A DNA stretch of 63,769 bases from Syntrophomonadaceae bacterium (GTDB lineage: Bacteria; Bacillota; DSM-12270; Thermacetogeniales; Thermacetogeniaceae), in assembly GCA_012840385.1 (NCBI GenBank), contig DULK01000050.1, positions 1 through 63,769 on the forward strand, read 5' to 3'. Positions 55,170 through 63,747 of this stretch are shown here, piece by piece (within the stretch, counting starts at the first letter, position 1; every line of letters starts with the position of its first letter). Under the pieces are notes generated by a model, which saw nothing but the letters and a program-made list of their open reading frames with translations, ran no database searches and had not been told where the DNA came from. The translations under genes were made by a program, and so were the position numbers.

Positions 55170-55218
55170 AGAAAATCACCTCTCCTCCATAATCCAAGCC
55201 AGGGGTGATCCCAAAAAC

Positions 55219-55590
55219 TTATATCTTTGCCGGAGACACCTCTCCATGATGCTGCCGGTGTAGTTCTAGCATTGACGGATCTTGCATCATCCCGCCCATA
55301 TACTGCAGCGTCCGGTTACCCTCTTTTTGATTTTGACCATTATAGTAGGGACAATTTTTAAGCATCTGCTGCGTTGCTCTTTCTCCCGCACCATTATGGC
55401 ATTGCTGGGACATCTCCTGGTGTAATTTTGACCAATCGTCATCCGTTTTTGCCGGCGTCTGATATCCTACCTTTGCTGCAGCAGGCGACGACACTCCCTT
55501 GGCGGCCGCATCCGCTCTATACCATAAGGTGCCGAAAACACCCGCCAGCAGCAGGAGACCGACCAGTAAATAACTAACTCTCTTGAGCAT
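55219..55590 (-). CDS. secreted Met/His-rich small protein
   Basis: 123 residues with an N-terminal membrane or signal helix (VSYLLVGLLLLAGVFGTLWY, cleavage possible at ADA-A) and an extracytoplasmic part containing QQCHNGAGER, NCPYYNG and a methionine/histidine-rich end, MGGMMQDPSM with HRQHHGE. Such residues bind Cu(I) well. The position between the ICMT-like gene and DUF2933 in the copper block supports a periplasm-side copper role. No family is recognised. ATG after GGAGGAAAG. Confidence 0.75.
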   Translation of the reverse strand: MLKRVSYLLVGLLLLAGVFGTLWYRADAAAKGVSSPAAAKVGYQTPAKTDDDWSKLHQEMSQQCHNGAGERATQQMLKNCPYYNGQNQKEGNRTLQYMGGMMQDPSMLELHRQHHGEVSPAKI

Positions 55591-55646
55591 CTTTCCTCCA
55601 CCCCTCTCTATAAAGTAGCACCACTACGGAACCACCCCTGGAAAAA

Positions 55647-55874
55647 TTATTGGGACTGCTTTTGTACCTCGGTCCTCTGGCCGTGGCAGCTATCACCGCG
55701 ACCCAGCACCCCGCGCATCATGAGCAGGTGCAACAGCGGGCAGGCAAGTATCATTAACCAGCCAAGCGAAAAGCCGCCTGATTTGATTCCCCAGAATAAG
55801 CCGATTAACATTACGGCACAGCATAAAATCATCATCCACATGTGGCCCCGGTGTGCTCCGTGATTATGATCCAT
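55647..55874 (-). CDS. DUF2933 family small membrane protein
   Basis: 75 residues beginning MDHNHGAHRGHMWMM, followed by a hydrophobic hairpin and the family motif LACPLLHLLMMRG near residue 45. DUF2933 proteins are short, histidine-rich and usually encoded beside copper-transporting ATPases and ICMT-like genes, as here. ATG after GGAGGGGGATGAGTT. A metal-binding or chaperone role is inferred from context only. Confidence 0.82.
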   Translation of the reverse strand: MDHNHGAHRGHMWMMILCCAVMLIGLFWGIKSGGFSLGWLMILACPLLHLLMMRGVLGRGDSCHGQRTEVQKQSQ

Positions 55875-55995
55875 AACTCATCCCCCTCCAGTTTTTCATC
55901 AACTTATAAATCAATTATGAAGCAAGTGTGTGTAAGAGTTTTTATTAAAGTATCAAGAAATTGTGAAAAATAAAGGAGCGATATAACAAAATCCC

Positions 55996-56268
55996 TCAAC
56001 GAATAAACCTCAGCAACACCTGGTTCAGTTCTTCAACCGCTCTTTCTTCTTCCCCCGATCGTATGGCGTTAACCACACATCCCTTGATGTGGCGGTCAAG
56101 GATCAGCATACCGACACGGTTCAGGCCCTGCCTGGCCGCCGCCAGTTGTGTCAAAACATCAATACAGTAACGGCCCTCCTCGATCATGCGCTGGATGCCC
56201 CTAATCTGCCCTTCTATCTTCCGCAGCCGCTGGAGCAGATCATCTTTCTCCGCCTCGTAAGAATTCAA
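55996..56268 (-). CDS. csoR: copper-sensing repressor CsoR
   Basis: A 90-residue all-helical DUF156 repressor. The Cu(I) ligands are visible as cysteine in EGRYCIDVLTQ near 35 and the histidine-cysteine pair in DRHIKGCV near 60-64, the Cys-His-Cys set of CsoR rather than of nickel or formaldehyde sensors. Two matching operators lie in front of copA and in a promoter pointing the other way. TTG start behind AGGAAGGGCAG. Confidence 0.92.
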   Translation of the reverse strand: MNSYEAEKDDLLQRLRKIEGQIRGIQRMIEEGRYCIDVLTQLAAARQGLNRVGMLILDRHIKGCVVNAIRSGEEERAVEELNQVLLRFIR

Positions 56269-56328
56269 CTGCCCTTCCTCCTTAACAAAAAGGTTCTCTT
56301 ATTGTACTGACTGTAAGCAGAGATGAGC

Positions 56329-56550
56329 TTAACCCACTACCTTCTTTTTAACGTAAGGAATGACGATCGGCATCGTTATAATCATAGTCAGGATAAAAAC
56401 CCACACCGTCCCTCCTATCCGGGCTACCACCGTATAGCTCCTCCCGGTAAGAAATGTACCTGCCAGGAAAAGGGCGGCCAGAGCCAGTGAAATCCCGGTG
56501 TAGATTACCGCCGCCAGCCGCGCCGCTTTTGCCTCCAGATCCGGCACCAC
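56329..56550 (-). CDS. two-helix membrane protein next to copA
   Basis: About 73 residues with two hydrophobic helices (IYTGISLALAALFLAGTFL and VFILTMIITMPIVIPYV) and a C-terminal KKKVVG. The resemblance is to the small DUF1634-like proteins with two or three helices, but I am not certain. GTG 56550 is best spaced from GTGAGGTGATT; the frame opens at 56556. It lies between copA (33 nt upstream) and csoR in one orientation. Confidence 0.65.
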   Translation of the reverse strand: MVPDLEAKAARLAAVIYTGISLALAALFLAGTFLTGRSYTVVARIGGTVWVFILTMIITMPIVIPYVKKKVVG

Positions 56551-56583
56551 AATCACCTCACTTTGAACCTCTGGTTTGATTAG

Positions 56584-59121
56584 CTACACAAGCCTCTCCC
56601 GGAGGGAAGGCCGGAACCGCTTTAAAAGGAGCGTATTTAACGTCACCGATACCGAACTCATGGCCATGAAAAAGGCTGCCAGTTCGGGGCTGACGATGAG
56701 CCCGGTAAAGGGATACAGGACTCCGGCGGCAATGGGAATCCCCAGGGTGTTGTACAGGAAAGCCCATACCAGGTTCTGCCTGATCTTACCCATGGTCGCC
56801 CTCCCGATTTCGATAGCTCCTACCACATCGCGCAGGTCATCCCTGATCAGGATAATGTCCCCCGTCTCCTTTGCCACATCGGTTCCGGAGCCGATGGCAA
56901 TCCCCACGTCCGCCTGGGCCAGGGCCGGAGCATCGTTGATCCCGTCACCCACCATGGCCACCTTGAGCCCCCTGTCCTGAAGCTTTTTAACTTCTTCGGC
57001 CTTGTCCTGGGGCAGCACCTCGGCCAGCACGGTCTTGATCCCCACCTGTCGGGCAATGGCCTCGGCCGTGCGGCGGTTGTCTCCGGTGATCATGGCCACC
57101 TGAATGCCCATTTTATGCAGGCGCTCTACAGCCACCTTTGTGCTTTCCTTTAGAGTGTCGGCCACGGCGATCACACCGGCGGCCTTACCGTCAACGGCCA
57201 GCAACATGGCGGTCTTGCCTTCCTCTTCCAGTTCCTCCATCCGGGCTGCCAGGTCACCTATGTTGATGTTTCTCTGCTGCATCAAACGGCGGTTGCCCAA
57301 AAGGATCTCCCGCCCCCGGTACACGGCCCGTACGCCGTGGCCCGGAATGGCTTCGAAGTCCCGGACATCCTCGATATTGAGACCTTCGTCGCGGGCTCCG
57401 CGGACAATGGCCTCCCCAAGGGGATGCTCGGACGGTTTTTCAGCCATGGCGGCCAACCTCAGAACCTCTTGGTTATCGAACCCCTCCGCCGCAATAATAT
57501 CGGTGACGGAAGGTTCCCCTTTGGTCAAGGTCCCCGTTTTATCAAAAACTATAGCATTCAGCCTGCTGCTCTCTTCAACCGCATCGGCGCCTTTAAAGAG
57601 GATCCCGTTTTCGGCGCCCTTACCCGTCCCGGCCATGACCGCACTGGGAGTGGCCAACCCCAGGGCGCACGGGCATGAAATCACAAGGGTGGTTACCGAC
57701 AACAGGAGTGCGAATCCGAAGACCCCCACCTGGGCCAGACTAAAGGGTGAAAGGATAAAGCGGCTGCCGGGCAAGAAGAAAGCGTTATATCCTATAAAGA
57801 ACCAGAAGAGGAATACAATGAGGGCCAGGACATGAACCCCGGCAATGAAATGACCTGCCACGAAATCGGCGAGCCTTTGGATGGGTGCCTTGGACGCCTG
57901 GGCATCCTCCACCAGCTTGATGATCTGGGCGAGTGTCGTCTCGCTCCCCACCCGGGTAGCCCTGAACTTGAAAGAACCGGTCTTGTTGATAGTCGCTCCA
58001 ACCACCTGGGCCCCGGGGCGTTTCTCCACAGGGATGCTTTCGCCGGTAATCATCGATTCATCCACGGCCGAATAACCCTCAATCACTTCCCCGTCCACCG
58101 GGATGCTTTCGCCGGGACGAACCACTACAATGTCCCCCACCTCCACCTCATCGGCTGCAATCTCGATCGCCCGGCCGTCCCGGACAACCCGTGCGGTTCT
58201 GGCCCGCAGGCTCATCAGCTTCCTGATGGCCTCGGAAGTCCGGCCGCGGGTAAGGGCCTCCAGGTAGCGCCCGAGCACGATAAAGGCTGTCAGCAGAGCG
58301 GCCGACTCAAAGAAGGTCGCGCCACGGCCGCCGAAACCCGCATTGGGCCACAGGGTATTGATTGTAGCTATCAGGTAAGCGGCGCCGATACCTGTGGCAT
58401 AAAGGAGGTTCATGTCGGTGGTGCCCCGTTTAAGACCGTTCCAGCTGTGCACGAAAAACTGCCAGCCGGGGATAAAGGCTACCGGTGTAGTCAGGGCCCA
58501 AAGCACATAGACGTTGCCCAGGAATTTTGGTACAAAGTACGGGAAAATCCACAGATCGCGGAACATGCCCACCATAACCAGAATCGCCAACGGCCAGGCG
58601 ATCCACATATTGCGCCGCTGGTACCTGATCTCCCGTTCCCGGGCCTCTTTCTCCCGGTCGAGTGCCTCCTGGCCCGTCAGCTTTTCCGAAGCCTCGTAAC
58701 CAAGGGCATTGATCTCCTGCTTGATGCGGGATTTGTCAACGGCACCCGGGTAGAACCGGATCTTTGCCGACTCCGCCGGGAGGTTGACCACCACCGAAGT
58801 TACTCCCGGCAGAGCTCTAAGAGTTCTTTCCACCCGGGCCACACAGGCAGCGCAGGTCATACCCCGAACAGTCAAGAGCACTTCTTCCTCCGGAACCTCG
58901 TAGCCGATCTCCTGGATGGCCTTGACCATTTGAGGCACGCTCACCCGGTCCGGAAGGTAATCCACAGCGGCCTTCCCGGCTACCAGGTTCACCCGGGCTC
59001 CCTCCACTCCCGGGATGTTTTTCAGGGCCTTTTCCACCCTGGCGACACACGCCGCACAGGTCATACCCCGTACGGGCAAGGTCACTCGGGCGAGCTCTGT
59101 TCTTTCTGCCGCGGTTTCCAT
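56584..59121 (-). CDS. copA: Cu(I)-exporting P1B ATPase
   Basis: An 845-residue copper pump with two N-terminal HMA domains, each with an intact GMTCAACV metal site (near residues 20 and 88), eight membrane helices, [10 protein letters not shown], the membrane metal site [26 protein letters not shown] and [12 protein letters not shown]. The sixth-helix CPC and the final-helix MSSVSVTLN region are Cu(I)-type. ATG 59121 follows ACCGGGGGTGAATGTC. It is the first gene of the copper block and has a CsoR site over its transcription start. Confidence 0.96.
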   Translation of the reverse strand: METAAERTELARVTLPVRGMTCAACVARVEKALKNIPGVEGARVNLVAGKAAVDYLPDRVSVPQMVKAIQEIGYEVPEEEVLLTVRGMTCAACVARVERTLRALPGVTSVVVNLPAESAKIRFYPGAVDKSRIKQEINALGYEASEKLTGQEALDREKEAREREIRYQRRNMWIAWPLAILVMVGMFRDLWIFPYFVPKFLGNVYVLWALTTPVAFIPGWQFFVHSWNGLKRGTTDMNLLYATGIGAAYLIATINTLWPNAGFGGRGATFFESAALLTAFIVLGRYLEALTRGRTSEAIRKLMSLRARTARVVRDGRAIEIAADEVEVGDIVVVRPGESIPVDGEVIEGYSAVDESMITGESIPVEKRPGAQVVGATINKTGSFKFRATRVGSETTLAQIIKLVEDAQASKAPIQRLADFVAGHFIAGVHVLALIVFLFWFFIGYNAFFLPGSRFILSPFSLAQVGVFGFALLLSVTTLVISCPCALGLATPSAVMAGTGKGAENGILFKGADAVEESSRLNAIVFDKTGTLTKGEPSVTDIIAAEGFDNQEVLRLAAMAEKPSEHPLGEAIVRGARDEGLNIEDVRDFEAIPGHGVRAVYRGREILLGNRRLMQQRNINIGDLAARMEELEEEGKTAMLLAVDGKAAGVIAVADTLKESTKVAVERLHKMGIQVAMITGDNRRTAEAIARQVGIKTVLAEVLPQDKAEEVKKLQDRGLKVAMVGDGINDAPALAQADVGIAIGSGTDVAKETGDIILIRDDLRDVVGAIEIGRATMGKIRQNLVWAFLYNTLGIPIAAGVLYPFTGLIVSPELAAFFMAMSSVSVTLNTLLLKRFRPSLRERLV

Positions 59122-59151
59122 GACATTCACCCCCGGTAAGGATGTGTTTCT

Positions 59152-59210
59152 CTACCCGGTATGGGTATACTCTCTATCTTTATTATGCATCTATCAACAG
59201 AACATGTCAA
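59152..59210 (-). promoter_or_regulatory. copA promoter with CsoR operator
   Basis: On the minus strand TTGACA (59205-59210), a 17-nt spacer and CATAAT (59182-59187) precede GTATACCCATACCGGGTAG (about 59152-59170), a GC-rich dyad with TACCC/GGGTA arms like known CsoR sites. Confidence 0.75.
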
Positions 59211-59258
59211 GTATTAAGCTAAATATAACGCACATATATGAAGTTTTTGTGAAGCCGC

Positions 59259-59287
59259 TTGTCTATACCCCCGCTGGGTATTATAAT
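59259..59287 (+). promoter_or_regulatory. copper-responsive promoter with CsoR operator in the spacer
   Basis: TTGTCT (59259-59264) and TATAAT (59282-59287) are separated by exactly 17 nt consisting of ATACCCCCGCTGGGTAT, an almost ideal CsoR site. Transcription would run rightward, opposite to copA. Confidence 0.78.
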
Positions 59288-59318
59288 AAAATCGTCCAAC
59301 AGGAAAGGAGGGATCGCA

Positions 59319-59375
59319 ATGCTGAGGAAAAGATATATGCTCAGGCCTGTTGCCCACTGCAGCGGTGGCCATTAG
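59319..59375 (+). CDS. 18-residue peptide behind the CsoR promoter
   Basis: ATG 59319 is preceded by AGGAAAGGAGGGATCGCA, a very strong ribosome site, and lies about 25 nt after the expected start of the copper-responsive transcript. The peptide is MLRKRYMLRPVAHCSGGH, basic with one cysteine and two histidines near the end. It may be a functional copper-binding or leader peptide, or the surviving start of a lost gene. Real translation is plausible but unproven. Confidence 0.4.
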   Translation: MLRKRYMLRPVAHCSGGH

Positions 59376-59443
59376 CGTCGTCATTTCCGGATAAGATCTC
59401 CTGTTACTCAATGTAACACCCCCTAATCGTTGTGGCTGTTTGA

Positions 59444-59493
59444 AGCCCCGCATCAGGCCGGTTTAAGCCGGTTTGTTGTGGGGCTCATTTTTT
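59444..59493 (+). terminator. terminator of the copper-responsive short transcript
   Basis: AGCCCC (59444-59449) pairs with GGGGCT (59480-59485), with an inner GCCGG-TTTAA-CCGG-type stem, followed by CATTTTTT. It would end a transcript of about 200 nt from the CsoR promoter. Confidence 0.65.
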
Positions 59494-59495
59494 AC

Positions 59496-59866
59496 TTCCT
59501 TAAAACCTGCGTCACACGGTATCCGAACCCCATCTGCTCCATCGATGATGCTCCGGTATTTCACAATGTTATTGTACCTCGCGCGTTGGCGGCCATATTC
59601 AATCCCCCACCCTATCCGAGTCGGAACGGTATGATAGTACATTAAGCGCTGCGAGGGTGACGCATATCGACCAAACAGATTATCGCCAATATGCAAGACC
59701 AAGGGCTTGATTTTGGAAGGGTAGAGATCATATTTGAAAACGTAATTAAATGAAAGCGGGGCGGATATTATACGAAAACTTAACAAAAACTTAACATTTT
59801 CACTCGATCCAAAAGCCATTTTCAAACGTCTATATTATAGAAGCATGATAAAGGGAGACTCACGCC
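59496..59866 (+). other. gene-free region upstream of the ECF sigma gene
   Basis: No gene is evident. At 59780-59796 two TTAACA hexamers are separated by five bases (TTAACAAAAACTTAACA), the spacing of PhoP-type direct repeats in Firmicutes. A weak -10 (TATTAT or TATATT near 59830) lies downstream and could serve the sigma gene. Confidence 0.4.
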
Positions 59867-60451
59867 GTGTCTTTTGTAAGATTACTCAGGGGATTATTTA
59901 AGAAGGGAGAACCGTGCACTCCCGGGGTTATTGAGCTCCTCTACCGGTGGTACGGACGGTCTGTCTACTACGCTTCTTATTATGTCCTCCACGATTGCCA
60001 CCTCGCCGAAGACATCACCCAGGAGGTTTTTCTTACTGCTCTAAACAAGCTGAATACTCTACGAGACCCAACAAAAGTCGAGGCCTGGCTGATCAGAACC
60101 GCCATCAACCGGTCGTGTGATTTGCTCCGGAAAAATCGACCTATGTTAACGCTGGACGAGATTGCAGATAAGCAGGAGGAAGATATGGTATTGTACCGTC
60201 TCCTGGAGAGCGAGAACAAGAAAGAAATCCTTGAGGCCCTCTCCCTGCTGCCTACACCAAACCAGGAGGTCGCCTATTACAGGTTTTACCGCGGGATGAA
60301 TTGCCGGGAAATATCGGAGATCCTTGAGATTCCCGAAGGAACGGTTAAATCCCGCCTGAAAAGAGCAGTGGAGCTTGTTGCCGAGTATCTCGAAAAGGAG
60401 GCCAGCAAAGAAAATGTTCCAGGAAAAGAAACTGGAAAAAATGATCGCTGA
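59867..60451 (+). CDS. ECF-type RNA polymerase sigma factor
   Basis: A 194-residue extracytoplasmic-function sigma factor. Region 2 (LYRWYGRSVYYASYYVLHD through EDITQEVFLTALNKL, about 28-70) and region 4 (LPTPNQEVAYYRFYRGMNCREI with EGTVKSRLKRAVELV, about 130-175) are joined by a short linker, and region 3 is absent. GTG start 59867 follows AAAGGGAGACTCACGCC. The next gene overlaps it by 38 nt and encodes a membrane protein with the look of its anti-sigma factor. Confidence 0.9.
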   Translation: MSFVRLLRGLFKKGEPCTPGVIELLYRWYGRSVYYASYYVLHDCHLAEDITQEVFLTALNKLNTLRDPTKVEAWLIRTAINRSCDLLRKNRPMLTLDEIADKQEEDMVLYRLLESENKKEILEALSLLPTPNQEVAYYRFYRGMNCREISEILEIPEGTVKSRLKRAVELVAEYLEKEASKENVPGKETGKNDR

Positions 60452-61157
60452 TGCCGTCAAAGCCCGCATCCTTGCCGCCCCTCCCCCGGATCTGGAACGC
60501 ATCTGGGCAGGCATTAACCGGAAAATCCGCAGGCAACGCGCCATAGAAGCGGGCAAAAGGGTCCTCGCCCTCGCCGCGGTACTCATTCTTTTCGCAGGGT
60601 TCTATTCCATATTTCACCCCGAGCCGGTGCGGGCCATCGGTAAAAAGGTCTGGTACAGCTTCGGCACCATCTTTCGAGGGCATACCGGAAACGTCACCAT
60701 GTCCTATACCAGCCTGGGGCCAAACCCCCCGGAACAGCCGTGCAACGTGTCGCCGCAGCTGGAACAATCCCTCTCGGCGGTAGCAGCAAAGTGCCCCTTT
60801 AAATTATTGGTGCCGGGGTATTTGCCGCACGGATTTACTTTATCCCGGGTCAAATATTATCCCGAAGGCAAAGGGTTCGCCAGGGTTGAACTCTACTACA
60901 CATCGGGGGAGAAGTGGCTGCTCATTGTTCAATGGAAGGCGGAGAACCAGGGCATCGGCTACTCTTTCGACACCGATGATACGGTGGTCAGCGATGTTAC
61001 CGTACGAGGCAATCCCGGAAAATTGTATTACAGGCAAATCAACGGCGGCTACAGCCAGCTTGCATGGGCCGAGAGGGATCGCAATTACAGAATAGGAGGT
61101 GCAATTAGTCCATCGGAAATTGAGCGTGTCGCCTCTTCACTCCGCCAGCTGAACTAA
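60414..61157 (+). CDS. anti-sigma factor with extracytoplasmic DUF4367 domain
   Basis: A protein of about 247 residues: a cytoplasmic helix-rich part (1-55), one membrane helix (VLALAAVLILFAGFYSIF near 60-77) and an external domain in which CPFKLLVPGYLPHGFTLS and the following beta-rich stretch match DUF4367. This is the common design of ECF anti-sigma factors in Clostridia: the inner part holds the sigma factor, the outer part senses the envelope. ATG 60414 lies inside the sigma gene, so the two are coupled. Confidence 0.82.
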   Translation: MFQEKKLEKMIADAVKARILAAPPPDLERIWAGINRKIRRQRAIEAGKRVLALAAVLILFAGFYSIFHPEPVRAIGKKVWYSFGTIFRGHTGNVTMSYTSLGPNPPEQPCNVSPQLEQSLSAVAAKCPFKLLVPGYLPHGFTLSRVKYYPEGKGFARVELYYTSGEKWLLIVQWKAENQGIGYSFDTDDTVVSDVTVRGNPGKLYYRQINGGYSQLAWAERDRNYRIGGAISPSEIERVASSLRQLN

Positions 61158-61353
61158 TAACCGGGAGGTCACCATCTCCGGCGGCTACAATGCCACTGCC
61201 TACAACACCGTTTCCGTCACAGGGGAACACAACTTGACCGTAACCCCGGGGTATTACTACAGGACCATGGCCAGGCACCAGTGCTACAACAACGGCAGCT
61301 ACGACCCCGTTCCACCGGCAGTTTCGACATCCGGTTATATCTACGTGTATTAA
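61153..61353 (+). pseudogene. C-terminal remnant of a secreted protein
   Basis: An open stretch of 66 codons without a start reads as a well-formed extracellular beta-rich C-terminus (REVTISGGYNATAYNTVSV and PGYYYRTMARHQCYNNGSY) and ends at TAA 61351. It begins directly at the anti-sigma stop codon. The coherent composition indicates a once-translated gene whose 5' part was lost by deletion. No family can be named. Confidence 0.6.
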
Positions 61354-61860
61354 ACCTATTGTGATTCTGCTGCAAAAGGTCCATTTGAGTTCATTGAAAG
61401 CCGATATCTAGTGTTCTGTTTGGCTATCAACTACTAAATGCACTTGCTTGGACGGCTGAATCGGTGTTTCTGCAGTGGAATCAATTATGAAATAAGGAGA
61501 AGCGAAGTAACGATTCCGGGAGGTGATGAAAAACACAGATTCGTTTGTATACTTCGTCTAAAAGAACGGCCCCGGTGAACCGGCAGGCCGTAAACCAACG
61601 GTTCAACCAGGGGCGAGTACCCTTCCTTTGCAGAGCAAAGGTGCAGGCAACTTTATTTTAGATTTTAGCCTGGCACTCGACTTTGTAAAGGAAGGCCACC
61701 TGGGGCTTTGGTCAGGGGAGGTGGTGGATAATAGTAAAGTCTTACGAAAAAGAGGCCGCAGCAAGAAGGTAGACTTGGCATAAATTTTAGTGAGAAAAGC
61801 TAGTTCGATGCATAAACCCTTTAGGTTGCTAAATCAAAAATATCCAAGGAGGAGAAACTG
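61354..61860 (+). other. non-coding region upstream of the amidase-like gene
   Basis: No gene is visible in these 507 bases. A densely base-paired part is listed separately at 61564-61700. Upstream of it is plain AT-rich sequence, and immediately before 61861 is a good ribosome site (CCAAGGAGGAGAAACTG). Confidence 0.5.
61564..61700 (+). ncRNA. candidate structured RNA or leader
   Basis: Two nested stems are obvious: GCCCC (61569-61573) with GGGGC (61610-61614), and GAACC (61577-61581) with GGTTC (61600-61604). Downstream, CCTTCCTTT (61621-61629) can pair with AAAGGAAGG (61687-61695), or part of it can form the local hairpin CCTTTG-CAGAG-CAAAGG (61625-61641); the two pairings exclude each other. 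No known RNA family is recognised and no terminator was seen. Confidence 0.4.
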
Positions 61861-63150
61861 ATGTTAGAAGATGCCCGCTTGGCAGAGAAACTTAGTGCCC
61901 GGTGGCGAGCGGTGTTGGTGGCGGTGCTGGCAGTGGTGCTGCTGGCGGTTCCAGCAATGGTAGGATTTGCGGCAAGCAAAACGGTTGTGGACAATAGCGA
62001 TGAGAAACAGGTAAAAGACGTTATTAGGCAGTATTTTACATGCTGGTTCGAAACGATGATGGAAGGAAGAGAACGTGATTTTTCTGCCATTATGGAAGAT
62101 ACCGTCAGTACGTATTTCATGAAAAAACTTATAGCTCATGATCTCCTGATCGATAAGCAGTGGGAGTTCTACCGGATGAACTTGAATTACTCAAACCTAA
62201 ATGTGTCTCCGAATGCTACTGCGAACGCAACCGTAATTTTGGATTACGATTACCGCACTATAGGGCAGGAGGTTACCACCAGTGTCTGCAATATCGAGTA
62301 CCGGTTTAAGTTGAATAAAAGCGGAGAAAAGTGGAAGATTACTGAGATTATGGTGGATACCAAAGAGTTTGCTAATTTCCAAGCTGATCTGAGGGATTTT
62401 GCTGCAAAGAGGGGATTTTCCTTAGCGAGCAAGGAAGCCATCGACCGCTATTTTGCTTACCGGGCGGAAGACGCAAAGGAGTTCAGGGCATTGAAGGAAA
62501 AATGGTCGAGTGTTCTCCCTACCTCGGAAGAACAAATGGGCTCCCCGGTAAATCCGATGGCTACGTTTTCCTACGACTCTGCCAAAGGTTCAAGGTATGC
62601 CCAGAAGTACGCACCGGAGGGGCAGGACAGTACCATAAGGCTATTCTACTACGTACCTGGTGGGGACTGTACCAATTTTGTCTCCCAGTGTGTTTGGGCG
62701 GCTTACGGCGGTTGGGTGGAAGGGGATGATACCAAGAGTAAGGAAAACATCCGCAACTGTGTTAGAATGGTCGCCGGTATCTGGCAGGGTGGCAGCGGCG
62801 GAGGAACACCTAACTGGGAACAGGTCTTGAAATTTTTTAACTATGTGATCAGTTCTAAAACATATGGACCGAAGGGGAATAAGTTCGCCGAATCTGTAGC
62901 AAAATCGTTTCCTTTAACCAACATACAGGTCGGTGATGTTCTGCAGGTTAAGCGGGGCAGCAATGGAACTTACGGGCACTCGGTATACGTTAGCGTCATC
63001 AAGGGTAGCACACCGGACAAAATTTTTGTTTGCCAGCATAGCAGTGATATCAAAAACAGGACATTGGAGAATTTAATAAATGGCTGGGGCGGTCCGAATA
63101 CGTGCTACATTAGAGGTGTACACTTCTCCTCGGCTCAATTTCAAAAGTAA
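61861..63150 (+). CDS. cell-surface amidase-domain protein (Amidase_6 type)
   Basis: 429 residues with a membrane anchor or signal helix (AVLVAVLAVVLLAVPAMVGFA near 17-37), an NTF2-like extracytoplasmic region (about 45-180) and a C-terminal putative amidase domain: YYVPGGDCTNFVSQCVWAAY near 262 with the probable catalytic cysteine, GTYGHSVYVSVI near 378 with the histidine, and DIKNRTLENLI. Such domains hydrolyse peptides or cell-wall amide bonds. ATG follows CCAAGGAGGAGAAACTG. It lies downstream of the ECF sigma pair, a possible regulator. Confidence 0.82.
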   Translation: MLEDARLAEKLSARWRAVLVAVLAVVLLAVPAMVGFAASKTVVDNSDEKQVKDVIRQYFTCWFETMMEGRERDFSAIMEDTVSTYFMKKLIAHDLLIDKQWEFYRMNLNYSNLNVSPNATANATVILDYDYRTIGQEVTTSVCNIEYRFKLNKSGEKWKITEIMVDTKEFANFQADLRDFAAKRGFSLASKEAIDRYFAYRAEDAKEFRALKEKWSSVLPTSEEQMGSPVNPMATFSYDSAKGSRYAQKYAPEGQDSTIRLFYYVPGGDCTNFVSQCVWAAYGGWVEGDDTKSKENIRNCVRMVAGIWQGGSGGGTPNWEQVLKFFNYVISSKTYGPKGNKFAESVAKSFPLTNIQVGDVLQVKRGSNGTYGHSVYVSVIKGSTPDKIFVCQHSSDIKNRTLENLINGWGGPNTCYIRGVHFSSAQFQK

Positions 63151-63168
63151 TTTGAGAGGAGTGATTCT

Positions 63169-63747
63169 GTGAAAAAGAAAGTGGCAATGCTGTTAGTTAT
63201 ATTTACGGCAGTGGTCCTGGCATTAGGATGCATGAAAAACGCGACCAACGAATCCAGGAAGAACCCGCCGGCAGCGCAAGGTGGAAGCGAGCTTGCGCCA
63301 GTAGCAAAAAGCGGGGAGCACGAAAATTTTAAGATTCTCGAGAAGCGCCTGACGGCAGAGGATATCGCTGAATGCAAGCAAGTCATTGAGAGATATTTTG
63401 AGGCTTTAAGGACGCATAACTTTGAGTTATACAATTCCGCTGTTGCCGATGGTTGGAAAGTAAAGTCCGGCGACCCGCAAGTTTTGCGGATAAAAGAGGC
63501 TAAAGTCTACCGGATCAACGAGAATCCCAGGTGGTTTAATTTGGAAAGCATACAGGAGGGGGGAGCGGGAATTTCCCGGCTATCCGGCAAGACCTGGTAT
63601 AAGGTTGCCATACTAAATGTCGATCAACTGCTGGTCCGGGCTTACGAAAACTCAAAGGAAGTCTGGCGTGACGAAAGCAACATTGACTACATCCTGGTCA
63701 AAGAAAAGCCGGAGTCGCCATGGGTTATTTTAGACGCTGGTAGGTAG
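63169..63747 (+). CDS. lipoprotein with NTF2-like domain
   Basis: 192 residues with a lipobox signal peptide (VVLALGC near residue 20) and, after a flexible Lys/Asn/Ser linker, a domain beginning ECKQVIERYFEALRTHNFEL that looks like an NTF2-like (DUF4829-type) fold. The same type of domain occurs in the upstream amidase protein. GTG start behind GAGAGGAGTGATTCT, 18 nt after that gene, so the two form an operon. Function unknown, probably cell-envelope related. Confidence 0.75.
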   Translation: MKKKVAMLLVIFTAVVLALGCMKNATNESRKNPPAAQGGSELAPVAKSGEHENFKILEKRLTAEDIAECKQVIERYFEALRTHNFELYNSAVADGWKVKSGDPQVLRIKEAKVYRINENPRWFNLESIQEGGAGISRLSGKTWYKVAILNVDQLLVRAYENSKEVWRDESNIDYILVKEKPESPWVILDAGR

